This document shows, one piece after another, positions 1 to 5,854 of a DNA stretch of 9,583 nucleotides. The DNA lies in assembly GCA_049316905.1 (NCBI GenBank), contig JBMOJH010000123.1:1-9583 (forward strand), read 5' to 3'. The notes beneath the pieces were generated by a model. It did not search any database and was not told the DNA's origin. It was given only the letters and a program-made list of their open reading frames with translations. A program made the translations under genes and the position numbers. Origin of the DNA: CAIPVR01 sp049316905 (GTDB taxonomy: Bacteria; Actinomycetota; Acidimicrobiia; Acidimicrobiales; Microtrichaceae). The first letter of the stretch is position 1. Every line of letters begins with the position of its first letter.

Positions 1-36
1 GTCCTCGAACCAATGACGGTCCTCGAACCAGTGACG
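1..36. repeat. 18-bp tandem repeat, two copies, in frame
   Basis: gtcctcgaaccaatgacg at 1-18 is repeated at 19-36 with one change (a13 to g31), and a further gtcct follows at 37-41. On the minus strand each unit encodes six residues (RHWFED) in the frame of the partial ORF, so the repeat is a protein repeat. It may continue to the left of the window. Confidence 0.75.
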
Positions 37-96
37 GTCCTGCTCGTCCGCGAACTCGTGGACCTCGCCGTCGTGCGGGTCCTCCACGGGGTTCAT
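1..96 (-). CDS. Partial unknown ORF overlapping polA stop, with RHWFED repeats
   Basis: An open frame starts with ATG at 96-94 and overlaps the polA TGA (95-93) as ATGA, a typical arrangement for translational coupling. It stays open to the window edge, so only the first 32 codons are visible. The peptide begins MNPVEDPHDGEVHEF, is acidic, and ends in two consecutive copies of the hexapeptide RHWFED. An AAGGG sequence at 101-97 abuts the ATG. It is better spaced (9 nt) for an alternative GTG start at 87-85, so the true start is uncertain. I do not recognise the protein. The gene is inferred from the overlap and from the in-frame 18-bp repeat. It could instead be chance, and the truncation prevents a stronger call. 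Confidence 0.5.
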   Translation of the reverse strand, partial: MNPVEDPHDGEVHEFADEQDRHWFEDRHWFED

Positions 97-2771
97 CCCT
101 TGGCCGCGGCCCAGCTGGACCCGACCGTGAGGTTCACCTCGAGCGGCACACGCAGGTCGAACGCGCCCGACATCGCGTGGCGCACCGCCTCCTCCGCCAC
201 GACCAGCTCGTCGGGCGGGACCTCGAGCAGGACCTCGTCGTGGACCTGCAGGATGAGCCGGGCCGCGAGGCCCCGCTCCTCCAGCTCGGCGTCGAGGCGC
301 ACGAGCGCCACCTTGAAGATGTCCGCGGCCAGACCCTGGATCGGTGCGTTCATCGCCTGGCGTTCGCCGGCCATCCGCACGTTGCGCTGGTTGGAGCTGA
401 GCTCGGGGATCCGGCGGCGGCGCCCGAACACGGTCTCGGTGTAGCCCCGCTCGCGGGCCTCGGCCACGGTGCGTTCCATGAACGCCTTCACGCTCGGGAA
501 GGCCGTGAAGTAGGCGTCGAGGATCTCCTGGGCCTCACCGGTGGGGATGTTGAGGCGCTGGCCGAGCCCGTAGGCCTCCATCCCGTAGGCGAGCCCGTAG
601 GACACCATCTTCGCCTTGGACCGCTGCTCCACGGTCACCTCGCCGGGGTCCACGCCGAACACCCGCGACGCGGTGGCGTTGTGGATGTCCTGGCCCGTGG
701 TGAACGCCTCCACCAGCCCCGGATCCTCGGCCAGATGGGCGATCACGCGGAGCTCGATCTGGTTGTAGTCGGCCACGAGGAACTCGAGGCCGGGCGCCGG
801 CACGAAGGCCTCGCGGAAGCGGCGGCCCTCCTCGGAGCGGACCGGGATGTTGTGCAGGTTGGGTGCGTCGGAGCTGAGCCGGCCGGTACGGGCGACGGTC
901 TGGTTGAACGTGGCGTGGATGCGCCCGTCGTCGGCCACCTCCGCGAGCAGTCCCTCGCCGTAGGTGGAACGCAGCTTCTCCACCTCGCGGTAGCGGAGGA
1001 GGTGCTCCACGATCGGGTGCTCACCGCGGAGCTTCTCGAGGGTGCCCTGGTCGGTGGAGAAGCCGGTCTTGGTCTTCTTCTGCGGGGTGAGACCGAGGTC
1101 GTCGAACAGCACCTCGCGCAGCTGCGGCGTGGAGTTCACGTTGAACTCCTTCCCTGCCGCGGCGACGATCGCCGCCCGCTCGGATTCGCACTCGGCGGTC
1201 AGCTCGGTGTTGAGCCGGCGCAGCACGTCCACGTCGACGCCGATCCCGAGGTGCTCCATGTGGGCCAGCACCCGCACCAGGGGCACCTCCACCTCGTCGT
1301 TCAGCCGGGCCAGGCCCTGCGCGGCCAGCGCCTCGCCCAGCGGGCCGGCGATCCGATCGACCGCCAGCGCTTCGCGGGCCGCCACCTGGGTGGCGGGCGA
1401 CGAGTCGCCGCCGAGGTCGAGCTGGCCCTCCGGGATTGCGTCCGCGCCCGCGAGCTCCATGCCCGCGTGCCGGGCCAGGAGGTCCTCGAGGGAGTAGGCG
1501 GTGTCGGCCGGGTCCAGGAGGTACGCGGCGATCTTCGTGTCGAGCCACAGCGACCGCAGGTCGAGGCCGAGGCCCAGCAGGGAGCGGACGAGCGGCTTGG
1601 CGTCGTGGGCGGCCACCCGGGCGGCACCCGAGAGCACCTCGGCCAGCGGACCGGCGGATGCGGCGATCACGTCGCCGGGCAGGGCCACCACCTCGGCGGC
1701 CGCGCCGTCGGCCACGAGGGCCAGCGCCTCCAGCGGGCTGCGCCCCGGCGTGCCGGCCCACACCGCGGCCACGGCCACCGACCCGAGTCCGGCCAGCGGG
1801 GCGAGCAGCTCGGCCGCCTCCGCCGGCGTGGTGGCGACCGTGGTCTCGGCCTCCAGCACGGAGGTGGCCACCGACGCCGCTGCGCCCTCCCCGAACCGGT
1901 CGGGGAACGCCTCGGCCAGCCGCGGCACGAGCGTGGGGAACTCGAGGAACCGGAACAGGTCGAGCACCTCGTCGGGGTCCACCTCGCCCTGGGTGGCGGT
2001 GGCGGCCTCCTCGGGGAGGGGGACGTCGCGCACCAGCCGCATGAGCCGGGCGTTGGTGCGGGCCTGCTGCTCGTTCTCCTCGAGATTGCGGCGAAGCGCC
2101 GGGGTCTGCTCGGCGGTGGCGGCGAAGATGCCGTCGAGGTCGCCGTAGGTGCTCACGAGCTTCGCGGCGGTCTTCTCCCCCACCTTCGGGACGCCCGGCA
2201 GGTTGTCGGACGGATCGCCGCGCAGCGCCGCGTAGAACACGTACTGGTCGGGCCGGACCCCTGTGCGCTCCAGGATCCCGGCCTCGTCGTACAGCGCGTA
2301 GTCCGACACGCCGCGCTTGTTGTAGAGGACCTTCACGTGCGGGTCCCGGACCAGCTGGTAGCTGTCGCGGTCGCCCGTGACGATGATGACGTCCTCGCCC
2401 GCCACCACCGCGTGGTCCGTGAGCGTGGCGATCACGTCGTCGGCCTCGTAGCCGGGGGCGGTCACCACCGGCAGTCGGAGGGTGTCGACCACCTGGCGCA
2501 CCAGCCCCATCTGCTCCCGCAGGATGTCGGGGGCGGACTCCCGGTTGGCCTTGTAGGACTCGAGCTCCTTGTGCCGGAAGGTGGGCTCGGGCAGGTCGAA
2601 GGTGACCACCACGCGGTCGGGCCGGTGGTCGCGCACCAGGTTGAGGAGCATGGACGTGAACCCGAAGACCGCATTGGTGACCTGACCCGACGCGGTGGCC
2701 AGATCGGTGGGGAGCGCGAAGAAGGCCCGGTAGGTGAGCGAGTTCCCGTCGACGAGCATCAGCGTGGGCAC
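93..2771 (-). CDS. polA: DNA polymerase I
   Basis: Family A DNA polymerase (892 aa) that fills gaps and removes RNA primers during replication and excision repair. The N-terminal 5'-3' exonuclease/flap domain (about 1-290) has MLVDGNSLTYRAFF, GYEADDVIATL (107-117), TGDRDSYQL (132-140) and GDPSDNLPGVPKVG (185-198). The middle 3'-5' exonuclease fold (about 310-490) is degenerate: the segment near 330-345 lacks the Asp/Glu pair needed for proofreading. The polymerase domain has motif A VADYNQIELR (D668), motif B from R717 through K721 and Y725 to YG, and motif C QVHDE (H844, D845). Tyr725 stands where E. coli has Phe762, as in mycobacterial Pol I. The GTG start at 2771 is favoured because a TACGCT hexamer lies 7 nt upstream with no Shine-Dalgarno sequence. 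It lies 41 bp downstream of pdtaR; a partial ORF overlaps its stop. Confidence 0.98.
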   Translation of the reverse strand: MPTLMLVDGNSLTYRAFFALPTDLATASGQVTNAVFGFTSMLLNLVRDHRPDRVVVTFDLPEPTFRHKELESYKANRESAPDILREQMGLVRQVVDTLRLPVVTAPGYEADDVIATLTDHAVVAGEDVIIVTGDRDSYQLVRDPHVKVLYNKRGVSDYALYDEAGILERTGVRPDQYVFYAALRGDPSDNLPGVPKVGEKTAAKLVSTYGDLDGIFAATAEQTPALRRNLEENEQQARTNARLMRLVRDVPLPEEAATATQGEVDPDEVLDLFRFLEFPTLVPRLAEAFPDRFGEGAAASVATSVLEAETTVATTPAEAAELLAPLAGLGSVAVAAVWAGTPGRSPLEALALVADGAAAEVVALPGDVIAASAGPLAEVLSGAARVAAHDAKPLVRSLLGLGLDLRSLWLDTKIAAYLLDPADTAYSLEDLLARHAGMELAGADAIPEGQLDLGGDSSPATQVAAREALAVDRIAGPLGEALAAQGLARLNDEVEVPLVRVLAHMEHLGIGVDVDVLRRLNTELTAECESERAAIVAAAGKEFNVNSTPQLREVLFDDLGLTPQKKTKTGFSTDQGTLEKLRGEHPIVEHLLRYREVEKLRSTYGEGLLAEVADDGRIHATFNQTVARTGRLSSDAPNLHNIPVRSEEGRRFREAFVPAPGLEFLVADYNQIELRVIAHLAEDPGLVEAFTTGQDIHNATASRVFGVDPGEVTVEQRSKAKMVSYGLAYGMEAYGLGQRLNIPTGEAQEILDAYFTAFPSVKAFMERTVAEARERGYTETVFGRRRRIPELSSNQRNVRMAGERQAMNAPIQGLAADIFKVALVRLDAELEERGLAARLILQVHDEVLLEVPPDELVVAEEAVRHAMSGAFDLRVPLEVNLTVGSSWAAAKG

Positions 2772-2778
2772 GGCCCGG

Positions 2779-2784
2779 AGCGTA
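2779..2784 (-). promoter_or_regulatory. Candidate -10 box for leaderless polA mRNA
   Basis: The minus strand reads TACGCT at 2784-2779, matching TANNNT, and 7 nt separate it from the GTG start at 2771. Transcription would begin at or next to the start codon. No recognisable -35 is seen. Supported mainly by the same spacing at other genes in this window. Confidence 0.45.
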
Positions 2785-2812
2785 ACCCCCGGCGCCGCGC
2801 CCGCCCGCGGGC

Positions 2813-3394
2813 TCAGGTGGTGGGCTGCAGCCGCCCGTCGAGCACGTCCTGCGCGACCTCGCGCATCGTGCGACGGGTGGACATCGCGGTCTTCTGCACG
2901 AAGCCGAACGCGTCCTGCTCGCTGAGGCCGTGGCGGTCCATCAGGGTGCCCTTGGCCCGGTCGATCACCTTGCGGGCCTCGAGCCGCTCCTCGGCGGTGG
3001 CGGCCTGGTCCACGAGCGCCTGCTCGGAGCGGAACCGGGCCATCGCCACCTCGATGGCCGGCACGAGGTCGTGGCGCTCGAAGGGCTTGACCACGTAGCC
3101 GTGGACGCCGGCGTCGCCCGCCTCCTCGATCAGCTCCCGCTGCGAGAAGGCGGTGACCAGCACGACCGCGGCGAGGCGGTCCGAGGAGATCTCGCGGGCG
3201 GCCGAGATGCCGTCGAGGCCGGGCATCTTGATGTCGAGCAGGGCGACATCGGGCCGGTGCTCCCGGACGAGGGCGACGGCCTCGTCACCGCGACCGCACT
3301 CGGCGACCACGTCGTAACCCTCCTCCTGCAGGAGCTCGCGGAGGTCCATGCGGATGATGGCCTCGTCCTCTGCGACCACGACTCGGGTTGGCAC
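2813..3394 (-). CDS. pdtaR: ANTAR-domain response regulator, PdtaR type
   Basis: Two-component response regulator whose output is RNA binding rather than DNA binding. The receiver domain (about 3-118) has the acidic pocket E9/D10, phospho-acceptor D54 in LLDIKMPGLDG, T81 and K103 in the KP switch motif. The C-terminal ANTAR domain (about 134-188) has ERLEARKVIDRAKGTLM followed by a helical segment with MREVAQDVL. In the family, phosphorylation promotes dimerisation and binding to twin-hexaloop RNA to prevent termination or expose transcripts. The 193-aa length and domain order match mycobacterial PdtaR (Rv1626), partner of the soluble histidine kinase PdtaS; no kinase gene lies in this window. 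In M. tuberculosis the gene lies a few genes from polA (Rv1629), and it directly precedes polA here. The GTG start has GGAAGG 5 nt upstream. Confidence 0.93.
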   Translation of the reverse strand: MPTRVVVAEDEAIIRMDLRELLQEEGYDVVAECGRGDEAVALVREHRPDVALLDIKMPGLDGISAAREISSDRLAAVVLVTAFSQRELIEEAGDAGVHGYVVKPFERHDLVPAIEVAMARFRSEQALVDQAATAEERLEARKVIDRAKGTLMDRHGLSEQDAFGFVQKTAMSTRRTMREVAQDVLDGRLQPTT

Positions 3395-3399
3395 CGTTG

Positions 3400-3405
3400 C
3401 CTTCC
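3400..3405 (-). promoter_or_regulatory. Shine-Dalgarno sequence of pdtaR
   Basis: GGAAGG on the minus strand, 5 nt before the GTG at 3394, with a second purine-rich stretch (GAGGAGAC, 3413-3406) just upstream. It supports the GTG start and marks pdtaR as a leadered gene, unlike polA. Confidence 0.6.
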
Positions 3406-3447
3406 GTCTCCTCGATGCACGGCCGCCGCCGGCGGGCCTGGAGGATC

Positions 3448-3478
3448 AGTCTACGCAGGGTCGGCGGCCGTCGGTCAC
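3448..3478 (-). promoter_or_regulatory. Candidate promoter of pdtaR
   Basis: TAGACT (3453-3448) is a good actinobacterial -10, with GTGACC (3478-3473) as a possible -35 at a 19-nt spacing, slightly long. The predicted start near 3441 gives a leader of about 45 nt. The -35 overlaps the stop codon of the upstream 94-aa gene. No experimental support. Confidence 0.4.
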
Positions 3479-3759
3479 GGGCGGGCCAGCTTGTCGAGCA
3501 GGTCGTCCTGCTCGGCCTCCAGCTTCGCGATGGACTCGACGAGGTCGGCGCGGTGACGGGCCATCGCCGTGGCGGTCCGCTCGGCCTGGCGGTGGTCCTC
3601 GTCGGCCTGCGGGGTCTCCGACACCATCGCCCGGATCCGCGAGTCGTCGGACAGGTCCGCGAAGTGGGCGAGCTGCTCGTCGGCCACGGCCAGCTCGTTG
3701 CGCAGCTTGGACAGACGCTTCCCCACGGCCTTGAGCCGGCGTTCCACGAACAGCGCCAC
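3475..3759 (-). CDS. Conserved coiled-coil protein of unknown function
   Basis: 94-aa charged, soluble protein without signal peptide or membrane segment. Residues about 1-35 (VERRLKAVGKRLSKLRNEL and following) and about 57-92 (DRHxAD-like basic-acidic heptads ending in EAEQDDLLDKLARP) are predicted long helices joined by the segment SDDSRIRAMVSETPQADEDH. The pattern suggests a helical hairpin or dimeric coiled coil. The central segment resembles a small actinobacterial hypothetical family I recall, but I cannot name a function. The GTG start at 3759 is supported by TAGACT ending 6 nt before it, a leaderless arrangement. It is 80 bp upstream of pdtaR on the same strand and diverges from malQ, so read-through into pdtaR is possible. 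Confidence 0.85.
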   Translation of the reverse strand: MALFVERRLKAVGKRLSKLRNELAVADEQLAHFADLSDDSRIRAMVSETPQADEDHRQAERTATAMARHRADLVESIAKLEAEQDDLLDKLARP

Positions 3760-3765
3760 GGCCGG

Positions 3766-3771
3766 AGTCTA
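3766..3771 (-). promoter_or_regulatory. -10 box for leaderless coiled-coil gene
   Basis: TAGACT on the minus strand (3771-3766), separated by exactly 6 nt from the GTG at 3759, with no Shine-Dalgarno sequence between. This is the canonical geometry of a leaderless actinobacterial transcript. No clear -35. Confidence 0.55.
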
Positions 3772-3790
3772 GGGACCGGTGGCCGCGGGC

Positions 3791-3818
3791 CCGCGTCGGG
3801 GGTGCCGCGTCGCGGGTG
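3791..3818. repeat. 14-bp tandem repeat between divergent genes
   Basis: ccgcgtcgggggtg (3791-3804) is followed directly by ccgcgtcgcgggtg (3805-3818), with one mismatch. A shortened third copy, ccgggtg, starts at 3819. It occupies the gap between the two divergent start-proximal -10 boxes. The second copy and the following GGGTGGCGG resemble minus-strand DNA upstream of the tRNA (about 8261-8227). Confidence 0.6.
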
Positions 3819-3842
3819 CCGGGTGGCGGGGCGCGGTGCGGC

Positions 3843-3848
3843 GAGACT
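3843..3848 (+). promoter_or_regulatory. Candidate -10 box for leaderless malQ mRNA
   Basis: GAGACT lies 6 nt before the GTG at 3855. It differs from the TAGACT of the divergent gene only at the first base and has identical spacing. It is the main reason for choosing 3855 over the GTG codons at 3816 and 3903. Confidence 0.4.
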
Positions 3849-3854
3849 GTTGCG

Positions 3855-5714
3855 GTGCAGGACGGCGGCGACCACGGAGGAACGGGCACCGACGCCTTCG
3901 GCGTGACCGACGGGTGGTGGGCCACCGACGGCGGCTGGCAGGCCACGGATGCCGAGGCGCGTCGGGCACTGCGGGACGCGCTCGGCGCGGAGCAGCACCC
4001 CGACGGGCCACCGGACGGCCCCGCCCTCTGGTTCGTCCGCCGGGGCGACACGCCCGCGGTGTGGTCCCCGGGCGTGCTGGCCCTCGAGGACGGCGGCGAG
4101 GTCGCCGTGACCGGTGCGCTCCCGGCCGACCTGCCCGTGGGCGTGCACGAGCTGGTCTCCGACGGCGGGCATCGGACGCAGCTGTTCGTGCGCCCCTCGA
4201 CGCTGCCGGGCTTCCCCCGCTCGTGGGGCTGGACCGCGCAGGTGGCCGCGTTGCGCTCGGCCGGCAGCTGGGGCGTGGGCGACCTGATCGACCTCGCAGC
4301 GCTGGCCCGCACCGCCGCCGCACAGGGGGCGTCGGTCGTGGCCCACTCCCCGCTCGGCGCCTCCACACCCGGGACCGGTCCCCAGCGCTCGCCGTACTAC
4401 CCGTCGTCGCGGCGGTTCGGCTCGCCGTTGTACCTGCGCGTGGAGGACCTGCCGGGGGCGCGGCTCGCCGGGGGCACGCTCGCCGCCGCGGCGCGGGCCG
4501 GGAGGCGTCTCGGGACCGGCGGCCGGATCGCGCACGACGAGGCCTGGCGGCTGAAGCTGTCGGCGCTCGGCGCGATCTGGGACGCGGTGGGCCACACCCC
4601 CGCGGTGCGCGAGCGCGTGGCGCGCCTGCGGACCGACCACGGCCTGGTCACCCACGCCACGTTCTGCGCCCTCGCCGGAACCCACGGTGGGGGGCGCCAC
4701 ACGTTCCCCGCCGAGCACCGCGCGCCGGGTTCGCCGGGCGTCGCCCGCTTCGCCCGGGCCGAGGCCGAGCGGGTGGACTTCTGGTGCTGGGTGCAGGGCC
4801 TGTTCGACGACCAGCTCGCCAGCGCCGCGAACGCGGGCGCGGCGTTGATGGCCGACCTCCCGGTGGGCTTCGACCCGGACGGCTCCGACGCCTGGGCCGA
4901 CCAGGAGCTGCTGGCCGACGGCTGCCGCATCGGCGCCCCACCCGACGACTTCGCCCCCCTGGGTCAGGACTGGGGCCTGCCGCCGTACGTGCCGTGGCGG
5001 CTCCGCGCCGCGGCCTACGGGCCGTGGCGCGACACCCTGCGGCGAGTGCTGCAGCACGCGGGCTCGCTGCGCATCGACCACGTGATGGGCCTGTTCCGCC
5101 TGTACCTCGTGCCGCCCGGGGCCGACGCCCGGCACGGCGCGTACGTGCGGCAGTTCGCCACCGAGCTCCTCGACGTGGCCTGCATCGAGGCGCACCGGGC
5201 GGGGGCGGTGCTCGTGGGCGAGGACCTCGGCACCGTCGAGCCCGAGGTCCGGGCCGCGCTGGCCGAGCGGGGCGTGTACGGGTACCGGGTCGGATGGTTC
5301 GAGGACGCCCCGCCGGGCGAATGGCCGGCGCGCACCGTCGGCATGCTGTCGACCCACGACCTCCCCACGATCGCCGGCCTGTGGTCCGGGACGGACGCCG
5401 CCGACCGCGACGCCGCGGCCCGTCCGCCCGATCCCGACGGCGACGCACTGCTGCGCGCCCGCCTCGCCCGGTTGGCCGGCGAGGCCGACGACGCGACCTC
5501 GGTGGAGGTCGCGGTGGCCGCCCACGCCGCACTGGCCGCAGCGGGGAGCGATCTGGTGCTCGCCCAGCTCGAGGACGCCGTGGGCGAGGAGCACCGCGTC
5601 AACCTCCCCGGCACCATCGACGAGCACCCGAACTGGCGGGGGACCCTCCCGGTGCCGCTGGAGGGCCTCGCCGCGGCGACCTCGTCGGTGGCCGACGCCC
5701 TGCGGAACCGCTGA
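3855..5714 (+). CDS. malQ: 4-alpha-glucanotransferase (amylomaltase, GH77)
   Basis: Cytoplasmic enzyme that moves glucan segments between alpha-1,4-glucans, acting on maltodextrins from glycogen or maltose breakdown. The GH77 core is clear: GWTAQVAALRSAGSWGVGDL (about 125-144), SPYYPSSRRFGSPLYL (about 179-194), the nucleophile in LRIDH (D408), the acid/base in GEDLG (E456), and STHDLP (D502), numbered from the 3855 GTG. At 619 aa it is shorter than many actinobacterial MalQ proteins, because the N-terminal part before the barrel is short. The start is uncertain: GTG codons exist at 3816, 3855 and 3903. The 3903 start would cut into DAFGVTDGWW, which looks like the start of the conserved region, and GGAGG at 3876-3880 is too far from it. 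No other glycogen genes are adjacent. Confidence 0.95.
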   Translation: MQDGGDHGGTGTDAFGVTDGWWATDGGWQATDAEARRALRDALGAEQHPDGPPDGPALWFVRRGDTPAVWSPGVLALEDGGEVAVTGALPADLPVGVHELVSDGGHRTQLFVRPSTLPGFPRSWGWTAQVAALRSAGSWGVGDLIDLAALARTAAAQGASVVAHSPLGASTPGTGPQRSPYYPSSRRFGSPLYLRVEDLPGARLAGGTLAAAARAGRRLGTGGRIAHDEAWRLKLSALGAIWDAVGHTPAVRERVARLRTDHGLVTHATFCALAGTHGGGRHTFPAEHRAPGSPGVARFARAEAERVDFWCWVQGLFDDQLASAANAGAALMADLPVGFDPDGSDAWADQELLADGCRIGAPPDDFAPLGQDWGLPPYVPWRLRAAAYGPWRDTLRRVLQHAGSLRIDHVMGLFRLYLVPPGADARHGAYVRQFATELLDVACIEAHRAGAVLVGEDLGTVEPEVRAALAERGVYGYRVGWFEDAPPGEWPARTVGMLSTHDLPTIAGLWSGTDAADRDAAARPPDPDGDALLRARLARLAGEADDATSVEVAVAAHAALAAAGSDLVLAQLEDAVGEEHRVNLPGTIDEHPNWRGTLPVPLEGLAAATSSVADALRNR

Positions 5715-5758
5715 CGAGGACCGACGTCCACGACGGTCGGAGGGAGAAGGGGGCGCGT

Positions 5759-5783
5759 GCCCCTGCGGGGCTCTCGCAGGGGC
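5759..5783 (+). terminator. Hairpin downstream of malQ
   Basis: gcccctgcg (5759-5767) and cgcaggggc (5775-5783) form a perfect 9-bp stem with a 7-nt loop, 44 nt after the malQ stop and 71 nt before the lipoprotein start. There is no U-tract, as is common for actinobacterial terminators, so it could equally be an RNA-stabilising or attenuating stem. Confidence 0.5.
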
Positions 5784-5838
5784 GGCCACGCCTGCGCCAA
5801 GATTGGACCCGGATCTTCCGCGGGTCGTGGCCCACGGG

Positions 5839-5844
5839 GGGAGG
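5839..5844 (+). promoter_or_regulatory. Shine-Dalgarno sequence of the lipoprotein gene
   Basis: GGGAGG at 5839-5844, 10 nt before the GTG at 5855. With the signal peptide beginning at that codon, it fixes the start, although the same frame is open far upstream through malQ. Confidence 0.6.
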
Positions 5845-5854
5845 CGGGGCGCTG

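Noticed and set aside
177..3098. Very long plus-strand open frame opposite polA
   Set aside because: It is antisense to the strongly conserved polA and pdtaR frames, and its translation is His/Gly/Arg/Val-rich with no family pattern. Long antisense frames are expected in GC-rich DNA.
3903..3905. GTG at 3903 as malQ start, suggested by GGAGG at 3876-3880
   Set aside because: The 22-nt spacing is too long, and the apparent conserved N-terminal segment starts before it.
3285..5789. Long minus-strand open frame opposite malQ, running into pdtaR
   Set aside because: Antisense to conserved GH77 motifs and out of frame with the coiled-coil and pdtaR genes it overlaps; the translation is Gly/Arg/Pro-rich.
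3779..5854. N-terminal extension of the lipoprotein frame through malQ
   Set aside because: The frame is open by chance over malQ. The signal peptide, lipobox and Shine-Dalgarno sequence place the start at 5855.
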